Assembly (NCBI RefSeq): GCF_006715395.1
Contig: NZ_VFNC01000002.1
Location: 620,001-684,000, forward strand
Source of the DNA: Streptomyces sp. SLBN-31
Lineage (GTDB): Bacteria > Actinomycetota > Actinomycetes > Streptomycetales > Streptomycetaceae
DNA length: 64,000 nucleotides
Direction: 5' to 3'
The notes below the pieces were generated by a model. It did not search any database and was not told the DNA's origin. It saw nothing but the letters and a program-made list of their open reading frames with translations. Numbering within the stretch: the first letter of the stretch is position 1; each line of letters opens with the position of its first letter. The position numbers were made by a program, and so were the translations under genes. Shown here piece after piece: positions 31,674 to 39,449 of the stretch.

Positions 31674-33350
31674 ATGGCACAGGCGTCCGACGCCGCACGG
31701 ACCGTGATCATGACCGTGGACGACGACCCGGGAGTCTCCCGCGCCGTCGCCCGTGATCTGCGGCGCCGCTACGGCGAGTCGTACCGCATCGTGCGCGCCG
31801 AGTCCGGCGAGTCCGCGCTGGACGCGCTGCGCGAGCTGAAGCTGCGCGGTGACCTGGTGGCCGTCATCCTGGCCGACTACCGAATGCCGCAGATGAACGG
31901 CATCGAGTTCCTGGAACAGGCCCTGGACGTGTATCCGGGGGCACGCCGGGTGCTGCTGACCGCCTACGCGGACACGAACGCGGCGATCGACGCGATCAAC
32001 GTCGTCGACCTGGACCACTACCTGCTCAAGCCCTGGGACCCGCCGGAGGAGAAGCTCTACCCGGTGCTGGACGACCTGCTGGAGGCCTGGCGGTGCAGTG
32101 ACTTCCGGCCGGTGCCCAGCACCAAGGTGGTGGGGCACCGCTGGTCGGCGCGCTCGTCGGACGTCCGGGAGTTCCTGGCCCGCAACCAGGTGCCCTACCG
32201 CTGGTACTCCGCCGACGAGCCGGAGGGCAAGCGGCTGCTGGCGGCCGCCGGGGCGGACGGGCAGCGGCTGCCGCTGGTCATCACCCCCGACGGCACGCCG
32301 CTGGTGGAGCCGGAGGCCCCCGAACTCGCCGCCCGGGTCGGGCTCGCGACGACACCGGCCGCCGACTTCTACGACCTCGTCGTCATCGGCGGCGGGCCCG
32401 CCGGGCTCGGTGCCGCGGTGTACGGCGCCTCCGAAGGACTGCGGACCGTTCTCGTGGAGCGGTCGGCGACCGGCGGACAGGCCGGGCAGAGCTCCCGGAT
32501 CGAGAACTACCTCGGCTTCCCCGACGGTGTGTCGGGAGCCCAGCTCACCGAGCGGGCGCGCCGCCAGGCCGCCAAGTTCGGCGCCGAGATCCTCACCGCG
32601 CGCGAGGTGACGGGACTGGAGGTCAACGGGGCCGCCCGCACGGTGCGGTTCTCCGACGGCTCCGCGGTCGCCGCGCACAGCGTCATCCTGGCCACCGGTG
32701 TGTCGTACCGGCAGCTGGCGGCGCCGGGCTGCGACGACCTCACCGGCTGCGGGGTGTTCTACGGCTCGGCCCTGACCGAGGCCGCCTCCTGCCAGGGGCA
32801 GGACGTGTACATCGTCGGCGGCGCCAACTCGGCCGGGCAGGCGGCGATGTACCTGTCCAGGGGCGCCAAGTCGGTGACGCTGCTGGTGCGCGGCCCGGAC
32901 CTGGCGGCGTCGATGTCGTACTACCTGATCCAGCAGATCAACGAGGCGCCGAACATCTCGGTGCGCGCGCGTACCGTCGTCGAGACCGCACACGGAACCG
33001 ACCACCTCGAACAGCTCACCCTGCGCGACGTCGACACCGGCGAGACCGAACTCGTCGACGCGCAGTGGATGTTCGTGTTCATCGGCGCGGCCCCGCTGAC
33101 CGACTGGCTGGACGGCACGGTCCTGCGCGACGAGCACGGGTTCATCCTCGCCGGACCCGACCTCACCCCGGACGGCCGGCCGCCCGCGGAATGGGAACTG
33201 GACCGGCCGCCTTATCACCTGGAGACCAACATTCCCGGCGTGTTCGTGGCGGGCGACGCGCGCGCCGAGTCCGCGAAGCGCGTCGCGTCCGCCGTCGGAG
33301 AGGGAGCCATGGCCGTGATGCTCGTCCACCGGTACCTGGAGCAGTCGTGA
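31674..33350 (+). CDS. Receiver domain fused to a thioredoxin-reductase-like flavoprotein
   Basis: A 558-residue three-part protein. Residues 10-140 are a response-regulator receiver: D16/D17, phospho-acceptor D68 in ILADYRMP, T96 and K119. Residues ~150-225 resemble a cysteine-free glutaredoxin/thioredoxin-like module (REFLARNQVPYRWY, LPLVITPDGTPL). Residues 232-558 are a thioredoxin-reductase-type domain with FAD motif GGGPAG (239-244) and an NADPH-type motif near 382-388. The redox CxxC pair expected between them is replaced by FYGSALTEAASC, so it cannot be a standard disulfide reductase. GGGAGAGG precedes the ATG. The next gene, a histidine kinase, overlaps by GTGA. A phosphorylation-controlled flavoenzyme is likely. 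Confidence 0.92.
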   Translation: MAQASDAARTVIMTVDDDPGVSRAVARDLRRRYGESYRIVRAESGESALDALRELKLRGDLVAVILADYRMPQMNGIEFLEQALDVYPGARRVLLTAYADTNAAIDAINVVDLDHYLLKPWDPPEEKLYPVLDDLLEAWRCSDFRPVPSTKVVGHRWSARSSDVREFLARNQVPYRWYSADEPEGKRLLAAAGADGQRLPLVITPDGTPLVEPEAPELAARVGLATTPAADFYDLVVIGGGPAGLGAAVYGASEGLRTVLVERSATGGQAGQSSRIENYLGFPDGVSGAQLTERARRQAAKFGAEILTAREVTGLEVNGAARTVRFSDGSAVAAHSVILATGVSYRQLAAPGCDDLTGCGVFYGSALTEAASCQGQDVYIVGGANSAGQAAMYLSRGAKSVTLLVRGPDLAASMSYYLIQQINEAPNISVRARTVVETAHGTDHLEQLTLRDVDTGETELVDAQWMFVFIGAAPLTDWLDGTVLRDEHGFILAGPDLTPDGRPPAEWELDRPPYHLETNIPGVFVAGDARAESAKRVASAVGEGAMAVMLVHRYLEQS

Positions 33351-34804
33351 GCGGGCGGGCGCTGCCCTGCAACCCGCAGGAGATCGGGTCGCTGTTCCTG
33401 TTCGAGAAACTGTCCGCCGAGCAGCTCGGACAGCTGTGCAGCGCCGGCCGGGTGGAGCAGTTCGAGCCCGGGCCCGTCTACACCGAGGGTGACCCCGCCA
33501 CCTGCTTCTACGTGATGGTCGAGGGCACCGTCGTGCTGTCCCGGCGGGTCGGCGGGGACGACGTGGAGGTCACCCGGACCTCCCAGCGGGGCGCCTACGC
33601 GGGTGCGATGCAGGCCTACCTCGGGGACCGGGTGCGGCAGGTCTACCACAACTCCATGCGGGTGACGGAGCCCTCGCGGTTCTTCGTGCTGCCCGCCGAG
33701 AAGTTCGCGGCCTTCATGGAAGAGAACTTCCCGATGGCGGTCCATCTGCTGGAGGGCCTGTTCTGGGGCTCGAAGAACACCCAGCGGGCGGTCGGCCAGC
33801 GCGAACGGCTGCTGGCGCTCGGCTCGTTGTCGGCCGGTCTCACGCACGAGCTCAACAACCCCGCGGCCGCGGCGGTCCGGGCCACGGCCACGCTGCGCGA
33901 GCGGGTGGGCAAGATGCGGCACAAGCTCGCCGTGATCTCCCAGAGTTCGTACACGCCCGAGGACATGGCGAACCTGATCGACATCCAGGAGCGCACCGCC
34001 GAACGCGTCGCCAAGGCGCCGGTGCTCAGTCCGCTGGAGGCCTCGGACCGGGAGGACGCCCTCGCCGACTGGCTCGACGACCACGGCATCCAGGAGGGCT
34101 GGCGCATCGCCCCCACCTTCGTGCAGGCCGGCCTGGACGTGGACTGGCTGGATCAGATCGCCGCGGCCGTCAACGATGAGATCCTGCCGAACGCGATCGG
34201 CTGGCTCAACTACACCGTCGAGACCGAGCTGTTGATGGACGAGATCAACGACTCCACCGCCCGCATCTCGCACCTCGTCGACGCGGCCAAGCAGTACTCG
34301 CAGCTGGACCGGGCGCCCTTCCAGGTCGCGGACGTCCACGAACTCCTCGACAGCACACTGCTGATGCTCTCCGGGAAGACCGGCGAGCGGATCAAGGTCG
34401 TCAAGGACTACGACCGGACGCTGCCGAGGATCCCGGCGTACCCGGCGGAGCTCAACCAGGTGTGGACCAACCTGATCGACAACGCCGTCTCCGCCATGAA
34501 CAGCACCGGCGGGGACGGCACGTTGACCGTGCGGACGGCCCTGGAGAACGACCGGCTGCTGGTGGAGTTCAAGGACACCGGGCCGGGCGTGCCGCGGGAG
34601 ATCCGCGACCGTATCTTCGATCCGTTCTTCACCACCAAGCCGGTCGGCGAGGGCACCGGCCTGGGGCTGGACATCTCCTGGCGGATCGTCGTGAACAAAC
34701 ACCACGGCACGCTCCAGGTGGAGTCCGAACCCGGTGACACCCGGTTCCAGGTCCTGCTTCCGTTGACGGCCCCGGCCGACGAGACACCCGAGGAGAGCGC
34801 ATGA
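33347..34804 (+). CDS. Soluble histidine kinase with cyclic-nucleotide-binding-type sensor domain
   Basis: A 485-residue kinase without transmembrane segments. Residues ~15-135 form a cNMP-binding-type beta-roll (EFEPGPVYTEGDPATCFYVM, then a C-terminal helix). HisKA has the unusual motif GLTHELNNPAAA with H167, and a long helical insertion (residues ~180-300) follows before the dimer/catalytic part. The ATPase carries NLIDNAVSAM, DTGPGVP and GEGTGLGLDIS. The HELNNP form is typical of kinases near CheY- or NtrB-like systems. It is coupled to the receiver-flavoprotein (GTGA overlap), its probable phosphorylation partner, and to the zinc-finger gene (ATGA overlap). Confidence 0.92.
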   Translation: MSGRALPCNPQEIGSLFLFEKLSAEQLGQLCSAGRVEQFEPGPVYTEGDPATCFYVMVEGTVVLSRRVGGDDVEVTRTSQRGAYAGAMQAYLGDRVRQVYHNSMRVTEPSRFFVLPAEKFAAFMEENFPMAVHLLEGLFWGSKNTQRAVGQRERLLALGSLSAGLTHELNNPAAAAVRATATLRERVGKMRHKLAVISQSSYTPEDMANLIDIQERTAERVAKAPVLSPLEASDREDALADWLDDHGIQEGWRIAPTFVQAGLDVDWLDQIAAAVNDEILPNAIGWLNYTVETELLMDEINDSTARISHLVDAAKQYSQLDRAPFQVADVHELLDSTLLMLSGKTGERIKVVKDYDRTLPRIPAYPAELNQVWTNLIDNAVSAMNSTGGDGTLTVRTALENDRLLVEFKDTGPGVPREIRDRIFDPFFTTKPVGEGTGLGLDISWRIVVNKHHGTLQVESEPGDTRFQVLLPLTAPADETPEESA

Positions 34805-35154
34805 GCAGCGGCGACGGTATCGATCCCGGCGTTCCGCCGAGCGGCACCGGCTGCGTGGAGTGCGAGGAGGCGGGCGGCTGGTGGTTCCATCTGCGGCGCT
34901 GCGCGCAGTGCGGGCACATCGGCTGCTGCGACGACTCCCCGGCCAAGCACGCCACCGCGCACTTCCGGACCACCGGACACCCGGTGATCCGCAGTTTCGA
35001 GCCGGGCGAGGAGTGGTTCTGGGACTTCGAGAGCTCCCAGCTGTACGAGTCGGGGCCCGAGCTGGCGCCGCCGTCGAGCCATCCGGCGGAGCAGCCCGCG
35101 CCGGGGCCGGCGGGACGGGTGCCGGAGGACTGGGCGCGGACCTTGAGGGGATGA
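34801..35154 (+). CDS. UBP-type zinc finger protein
   Basis: A 117-residue protein with a ZnF-UBP domain at ~15-75: C18, C21, C34, C37, C42, H50, H54 and H60 in the usual spacing (CVECEEAGGWWFHLRRCAQC). The C-terminal third is Pro/Glu-rich and probably disordered. In eukaryotes this domain binds free ubiquitin C-termini; actinobacteria lack ubiquitin, so it must recognise something else, perhaps a C-terminal peptide. The ATG overlaps the kinase stop by 4 bases, so it is made together with the kinase and flavoprotein and probably acts in the same pathway. Confidence 0.88.
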   Translation: MSSGDGIDPGVPPSGTGCVECEEAGGWWFHLRRCAQCGHIGCCDDSPAKHATAHFRTTGHPVIRSFEPGEEWFWDFESSQLYESGPELAPPSSHPAEQPAPGPAGRVPEDWARTLRG

Positions 35155-35248
35155 CCTCTCGCGGGGCGGCGCGTACGGGCTGTCCGTGGCCCGTCGCGCC
35201 CCTCGGGCCGGCATCCCCGCTGTCAGTGGTGGGTGCCAGGATGGGCGT

Positions 35249-38203
35249 GTGACTGAAACCGGCTTCGCCACTCCGCTGATCGGGCGCGACGAGGATCTCG
35301 CCCGGCTCGACGACGTGCTCGCGCGTGCCCGGCGGGGCGAGGCGGGAGCCGTGCTCGTGGCCGGGGACGCCGGAGTGGGCAAGACCCGGCTGCTGGACGA
35401 GGTCGCCCGGCGGGCCGCGGCTGCCGGCACGACCGTGCTGACCGGGCACTGCGTCGACCTCGGTGACGTGGGCCTGCCGTACCTGCCGTTCACCGAGATC
35501 CTCGGGATGCTCGCCGCCGACGAGCTGTTCGCGCCGGTGCTGTCGGCACATCCCGTGGTGGACCGGCTGCTCGGCTCGGGGTCGGAGGCGGTGCGGGACG
35601 CGGGCGGGCGGCTGCGGCTGTTCGAGGGCATGGCCCAGCTGCTGGCCGACCTCGCCGATCACGCGCCCGTGCTGCTGGTCCTGGAGGATCTGCACTGGGC
35701 CGACCAGTCCTCCCGCGACCTGCTGCGCTTCCTGCTCAGCCGGGGTGTCCTGCAGCGCCCCGCGGGCGGCGCCCCCGCCCACCGGCTCGCCGTCCTCGCC
35801 TCCTACCGCTCGGACGACCTGCACCGCCGTCATCCGCTGCGTCCCCTCCTGGCCGAGCTGGTACGGCTGCCGGCCGTGGAGCGGCTCGAACTGCGCCCCC
35901 TGGCTGACGCCGAGGTCACCCGTCTGGTGCGGGCGCTGCGGACCAGCCCGCTGCCGGAGGCCACGGTCCGCCGCATCGTCGAGCGGGCCGAGGGCAACGC
36001 CTTCTACGCGGAGGAACTGGTCGCCGCCACCGGTTCGGAGCCCGGCGGGGTGCCGAGCGGCCTGGCCGACGTGCTGCTCATCCGTGTCGAGCAGCTGTCC
36101 GACACCGCCCAGCAGGTGCTGCGCACGGCCGCCGTCGCCGGCCGCCGCGTCGAGCACGATCTGCTGCGGGACGCCGTGGGGCTTCCCGAGGACGAGCTGG
36201 AGTCGGCGCTGCGCGAGGCCGCCGGACACCAGCTCCTCGTCCCCGGGGACCGGGACACCTACGCCTTCCGGCACGCGCTGGCGCGGGAGGCCGTCTACGC
36301 GGATCTGCTGCCGGGCGAACGGGCGCGGCTGCACGGCGCGTTCGCCCGCCTGCTGGCGGGCCGTGGCCGCTCGGGAGAGACCGCGGCCGAGCGCGCCCAC
36401 CACTACCGCGAGAGCCACGACCTGGCCGAGGCGCTCGCCGCCTCGCTGGAGGCCGCCGACCACGCCCAGCGGGTGGGCGCGCCCGCCGAGGAGCTGCGGC
36501 ATCTGGAAACCGCGCTCGACCTGTGGGCGTCGGTGGACGCGGCGGCCCGCCCCTCCGGCGAGGGCGTCGACCGGGTGACGCTCACCCTGCGGGCCTCGGC
36601 GGCGGCCGCGCACGCCGGTGAGACGCACCGGGCCGTGTCCCTCACCCGGGCCGCCCTCGCCGGAATCGGCGCGGACGCGGACGCCGAGCTCGCCGCCCGG
36701 GTCCGGTACACGCTGGCCGGCAACCTGATGAGCGTCGACAGTCTGACGGCCGCCTTCGCCTACAGCAGCGAGGCACTGTCGCTGATCCCCGCCGAGCCGC
36801 CGAGCCGCACCTGGGTGTGGGCCGCCGCCACACATGTCATCGCCGCACGCCAGATCGGCGAGAACGAGGTCGCGCTACGGGTGGCGCGGCACGCGCTGGG
36901 CGTCGCCGAGCAGCTGCGGGTGAAGGACGCACAGGCCGACCTGCTCGTCTCCCTGGCCGTCCTGGGCCCCGGCGGCCGCGGCGGGGCAGCGGGGCGCGCG
37001 CAGCTGGCGGAGGCCCGTGAACTGGCCCGCGGCGCGGGCAACGCGCCCGTGGAGATGCGGGCCCTGTTCAACCTCGCCATCGGCAGCTACGAGTCCGGTG
37101 ACCTCGAAGGGTCCTTGCGGTGGGTGACCGAGGGCCTGGAGCGCGCCCGCCGGGCCGGGCTGCTGTCCTCGCCGTATCCGCTGGAGATGCGCTACCTGCA
37201 CTTGGTGGTGCTGTACACGCTGGGCCACTGGGACGAGTGCCTGCGGGCAGCGGCCGCCGACTCGGCGGTGCTCCCCTCGGCGGGCGGGTACGCGATGGCC
37301 CCGGCCTTGTACGTGGCGCTGGCGCGCGGTGATCTGGAGGCCGCCGAACGGGCGCGGGCCCTGCTGGAGGGGCCGTTCGACTGGATGGCCACGCTGGTCG
37401 CCGGCATCGTGCTGACCGAGGCGGCCGTGCTGCGCGGCGATGCGCGGGCGGCCGTGGAGCGGGTGCGGGCCACGGTCGAGGCGCTGACCGACGAGACGGG
37501 CGCGCGCCCCGACGTGAGCGTCCGGCTGGCGGCGCTCGCGCTGGCGGCGGTGGCCGACGCCGCCGTGGAGCTGCGGTCGGCCGGCGGCGAGGCCCACCAG
37601 TGGCGGGAGACCGCCGACGAGCTGGTCGCGCTGGCCCGCGAGGTGGCCCGGCGCGACGAGGACGAGCCGCCGCAGGGCCCCGAGGGCCGGGCCTGGCTGG
37701 CCCGCGCGGAGGCGGAGTGGACGCGGGCCGTCACGGGGCCGGACGCGACGGCCTGGGAGAAGGCGGTGGCCGCCTTCGACTATGGGGACGTGTACGAGCG
37801 GTTGCGCTGCCAAGTGCGTTATGCGGAAGCCCTGTTGGCGTCGGATCAGCGGCAGGAGGCGGCGGCGCAGGCCGGTGCGGCGCGGGCGGTGGCCGAGCGG
37901 CTCGGGACGGCGCCCCTGCTGGAGCGTCTGGACGGTCTGATACGCCGCGGCCGGCTCGCCGCCTCCCCGGCGGACGGGGAGCGCAGTTCGCCGCTCACCG
38001 CCCGCGAGCAGGACGTGCTGCGGCTCCTGGCCCGCGGCCGCAGCAACCGGCAGATCGGCGAGGAGCTGTTCATCACCGGCAAGACGGCGAGCGTGCACGT
38101 CTCCAACATCCTGGCCAAGCTGGGCGCGGCGAGCCGTACCGAGGCGGTGGCGATCGCCTACCGGCAGGGTCTCGTCGCGCCCGAGCACCAGGCGTCCGGC
38201 TGA
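35249..38203 (+). CDS. LAL-type (large LuxR) ATP-dependent regulator
   Basis: A 984-residue regulator of the LAL/MalT-like class. The N-terminal AAA ATPase has Walker A GDAGVGKT (39-46) and Walker B LLVLEDLHWAD. A ~600-residue middle part is alpha-helical, with TPR-like helical repeats (AERAHHYRESHDLAEALAAS and similar). The C-terminal LuxR HTH reads LTAREQDVLRLLARGRSNRQ, then GKTASVHVSNILAKLGAASR. Known LALs activate antibiotic or sugar gene clusters when bound to ATP and an inducer. GTG 35249 begins directly at the ATPase; no strong ribosome site is seen, so the mRNA may be leaderless. It is convergent with the SGNH gene, 10 bases apart. Confidence 0.92.
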   Translation: MTETGFATPLIGRDEDLARLDDVLARARRGEAGAVLVAGDAGVGKTRLLDEVARRAAAAGTTVLTGHCVDLGDVGLPYLPFTEILGMLAADELFAPVLSAHPVVDRLLGSGSEAVRDAGGRLRLFEGMAQLLADLADHAPVLLVLEDLHWADQSSRDLLRFLLSRGVLQRPAGGAPAHRLAVLASYRSDDLHRRHPLRPLLAELVRLPAVERLELRPLADAEVTRLVRALRTSPLPEATVRRIVERAEGNAFYAEELVAATGSEPGGVPSGLADVLLIRVEQLSDTAQQVLRTAAVAGRRVEHDLLRDAVGLPEDELESALREAAGHQLLVPGDRDTYAFRHALAREAVYADLLPGERARLHGAFARLLAGRGRSGETAAERAHHYRESHDLAEALAASLEAADHAQRVGAPAEELRHLETALDLWASVDAAARPSGEGVDRVTLTLRASAAAAHAGETHRAVSLTRAALAGIGADADAELAARVRYTLAGNLMSVDSLTAAFAYSSEALSLIPAEPPSRTWVWAAATHVIAARQIGENEVALRVARHALGVAEQLRVKDAQADLLVSLAVLGPGGRGGAAGRAQLAEARELARGAGNAPVEMRALFNLAIGSYESGDLEGSLRWVTEGLERARRAGLLSSPYPLEMRYLHLVVLYTLGHWDECLRAAAADSAVLPSAGGYAMAPALYVALARGDLEAAERARALLEGPFDWMATLVAGIVLTEAAVLRGDARAAVERVRATVEALTDETGARPDVSVRLAALALAAVADAAVELRSAGGEAHQWRETADELVALAREVARRDEDEPPQGPEGRAWLARAEAEWTRAVTGPDATAWEKAVAAFDYGDVYERLRCQVRYAEALLASDQRQEAAAQAGAARAVAERLGTAPLLERLDGLIRRGRLAASPADGERSSPLTAREQDVLRLLARGRSNRQIGEELFITGKTASVHVSNILAKLGAASRTEAVAIAYRQGLVAPEHQASG

Positions 38204-38213
38204 GCCGGTGTCC

Positions 38214-39449
38214 TCACCCGCGTCCGGCGCAGTCGAGGCGGGAGAGGTCGACGGCGTCGGCCATCGCCTGCATGCCCTTGTCGTTGGGGTGGATGTGGTC
38301 GCCGCCGTCGAAGAACGGCAGCATCCGTTCGTGGTCGTAGGGGCTGCGCAGGATGTGGTCGAAGTCGGTGACGGCGTCGAAGTCCCCGCTGCCGCGGAGG
38401 TAGGTGTTGACCTCCTGGCGTACGGCCTCCCCCGCCGGGTCCCACTCGGACCAGCCCTTGAAGGGGGCGACGGTGGCGGCGACGACGCACTTGCCGGCCG
38501 CGTGGACCCGCTGGGCGATCTCGCGGTAGCCGGCGATCAGGTCCTGGGCGGTGACCCCGGTGTGGGCCTTGATGTCGTTGACGCCCTCGAAGAGGAAGAC
38601 GGTGCGCACGCCGGGCTGGGAGAGGACGTCGCGCCGCAGGCGGTTCAGGGCGCTCTGGCCGGCGCCGTCGGCGAGGACCTGGTTGCCGGAGATCCCCTCG
38701 TTCGCGACGCCCTTGACCTGGGTGTGGGCGGTGCTCAGACGGCGGGCGAGGTAGTCGGGCCAGCGGCGGTCGAGGTCGGTGGTGGACTGCCAGCCGTCGG
38801 TGATGGAGTCGCCGAGGGCGACGACGGCCGCGGTGCCGGTGGGCGGGCGTACGGAGACTGCGTCGAGGTAGGTCCAGGACCCGGTCGTCTCCGCCCAGGA
38901 ACCGGCGCTCTCCTCGGCGGTGTGGTCGCCCTGGGTGGCGTAGGAGGTCTGCATGGCCATCCAGTGACCGGTCGCCGGGCCCGCGGCATCCGGGGTGTGG
39001 ATGCTGATCACCAGGTCGGTCGCGGCCGGCAGCCGGCCCGGCAGCGGGTCGCTGAGCGCGACGCCGCCGGCGGGGACGACGACGGAACGCGCGCCGGAGA
39101 AGGTCAGCGGGCGGTTGCTGCCATGGACGAGCGCGGCGCCGTCCCTGCGCAGGCCCGCGTGGACGCTGTCGAAGGTCACGGGCCGGTCCCCGAAGGCGTT
39201 GGAGAGCCGGATGCGCAGATGGCCGCCGCCGACGCTGGTGTGGACGACCAGCCGGTAGCTGCGGTCGGCGACGCCGTCGCCCATCCGGTCGGCGCTCGCG
39301 CCCCAGGTCACCACGTCACGCCGGTCCGGGGTGCCCAGGACGGTGAACGGGTGCGCCACCTCGGATGCGTGCACCGGCGCCGCCTGTACCGTGCCGGCCA
39401 GCACCAGCAGGGCGGCCAGCCGGGCGGCTCGCGCGAATCGGCCCCTCAC
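38214..39449 (-). CDS. Secreted SGNH/GDSL hydrolase
   Basis: A 411-residue exported esterase-type enzyme. A signal peptide (ARLAALLVLAGTVQAAPVHA) is followed by a ~150-residue beta-rich N-terminal module and then the SGNH domain: block I VALGDSITDGW (Ser), block II GISGNQ, block III FEGVNDI and block V DHIHPND (Asp/His). It is probably a carbohydrate esterase removing acetyl groups from plant or microbial glycans. GTG 39449 overlaps the GH95 stop by 4 bases (GTGA). As the last gene of the ROK-GH27-GH95-SGNH unit it likely acts on the same polysaccharide. Confidence 0.9.
   Translation of the reverse strand: MRGRFARAARLAALLVLAGTVQAAPVHASEVAHPFTVLGTPDRRDVVTWGASADRMGDGVADRSYRLVVHTSVGGGHLRIRLSNAFGDRPVTFDSVHAGLRRDGAALVHGSNRPLTFSGARSVVVPAGGVALSDPLPGRLPAATDLVISIHTPDAAGPATGHWMAMQTSYATQGDHTAEESAGSWAETTGSWTYLDAVSVRPPTGTAAVVALGDSITDGWQSTTDLDRRWPDYLARRLSTAHTQVKGVANEGISGNQVLADGAGQSALNRLRRDVLSQPGVRTVFLFEGVNDIKAHTGVTAQDLIAGYREIAQRVHAAGKCVVAATVAPFKGWSEWDPAGEAVRQEVNTYLRGSGDFDAVTDFDHILRSPYDHERMLPFFDGGDHIHPNDKGMQAMADAVDLSRLDCAGRG

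Noticed and set aside
32740..32830. Reading the receiver-flavoprotein as a normal thioredoxin reductase
   Set aside because: The position of the CxxC pair holds FYGSALTEAASC. Cysteines 353, 359 and 373 do not form CxxC, so disulfide reductase activity of the usual type is not supported.
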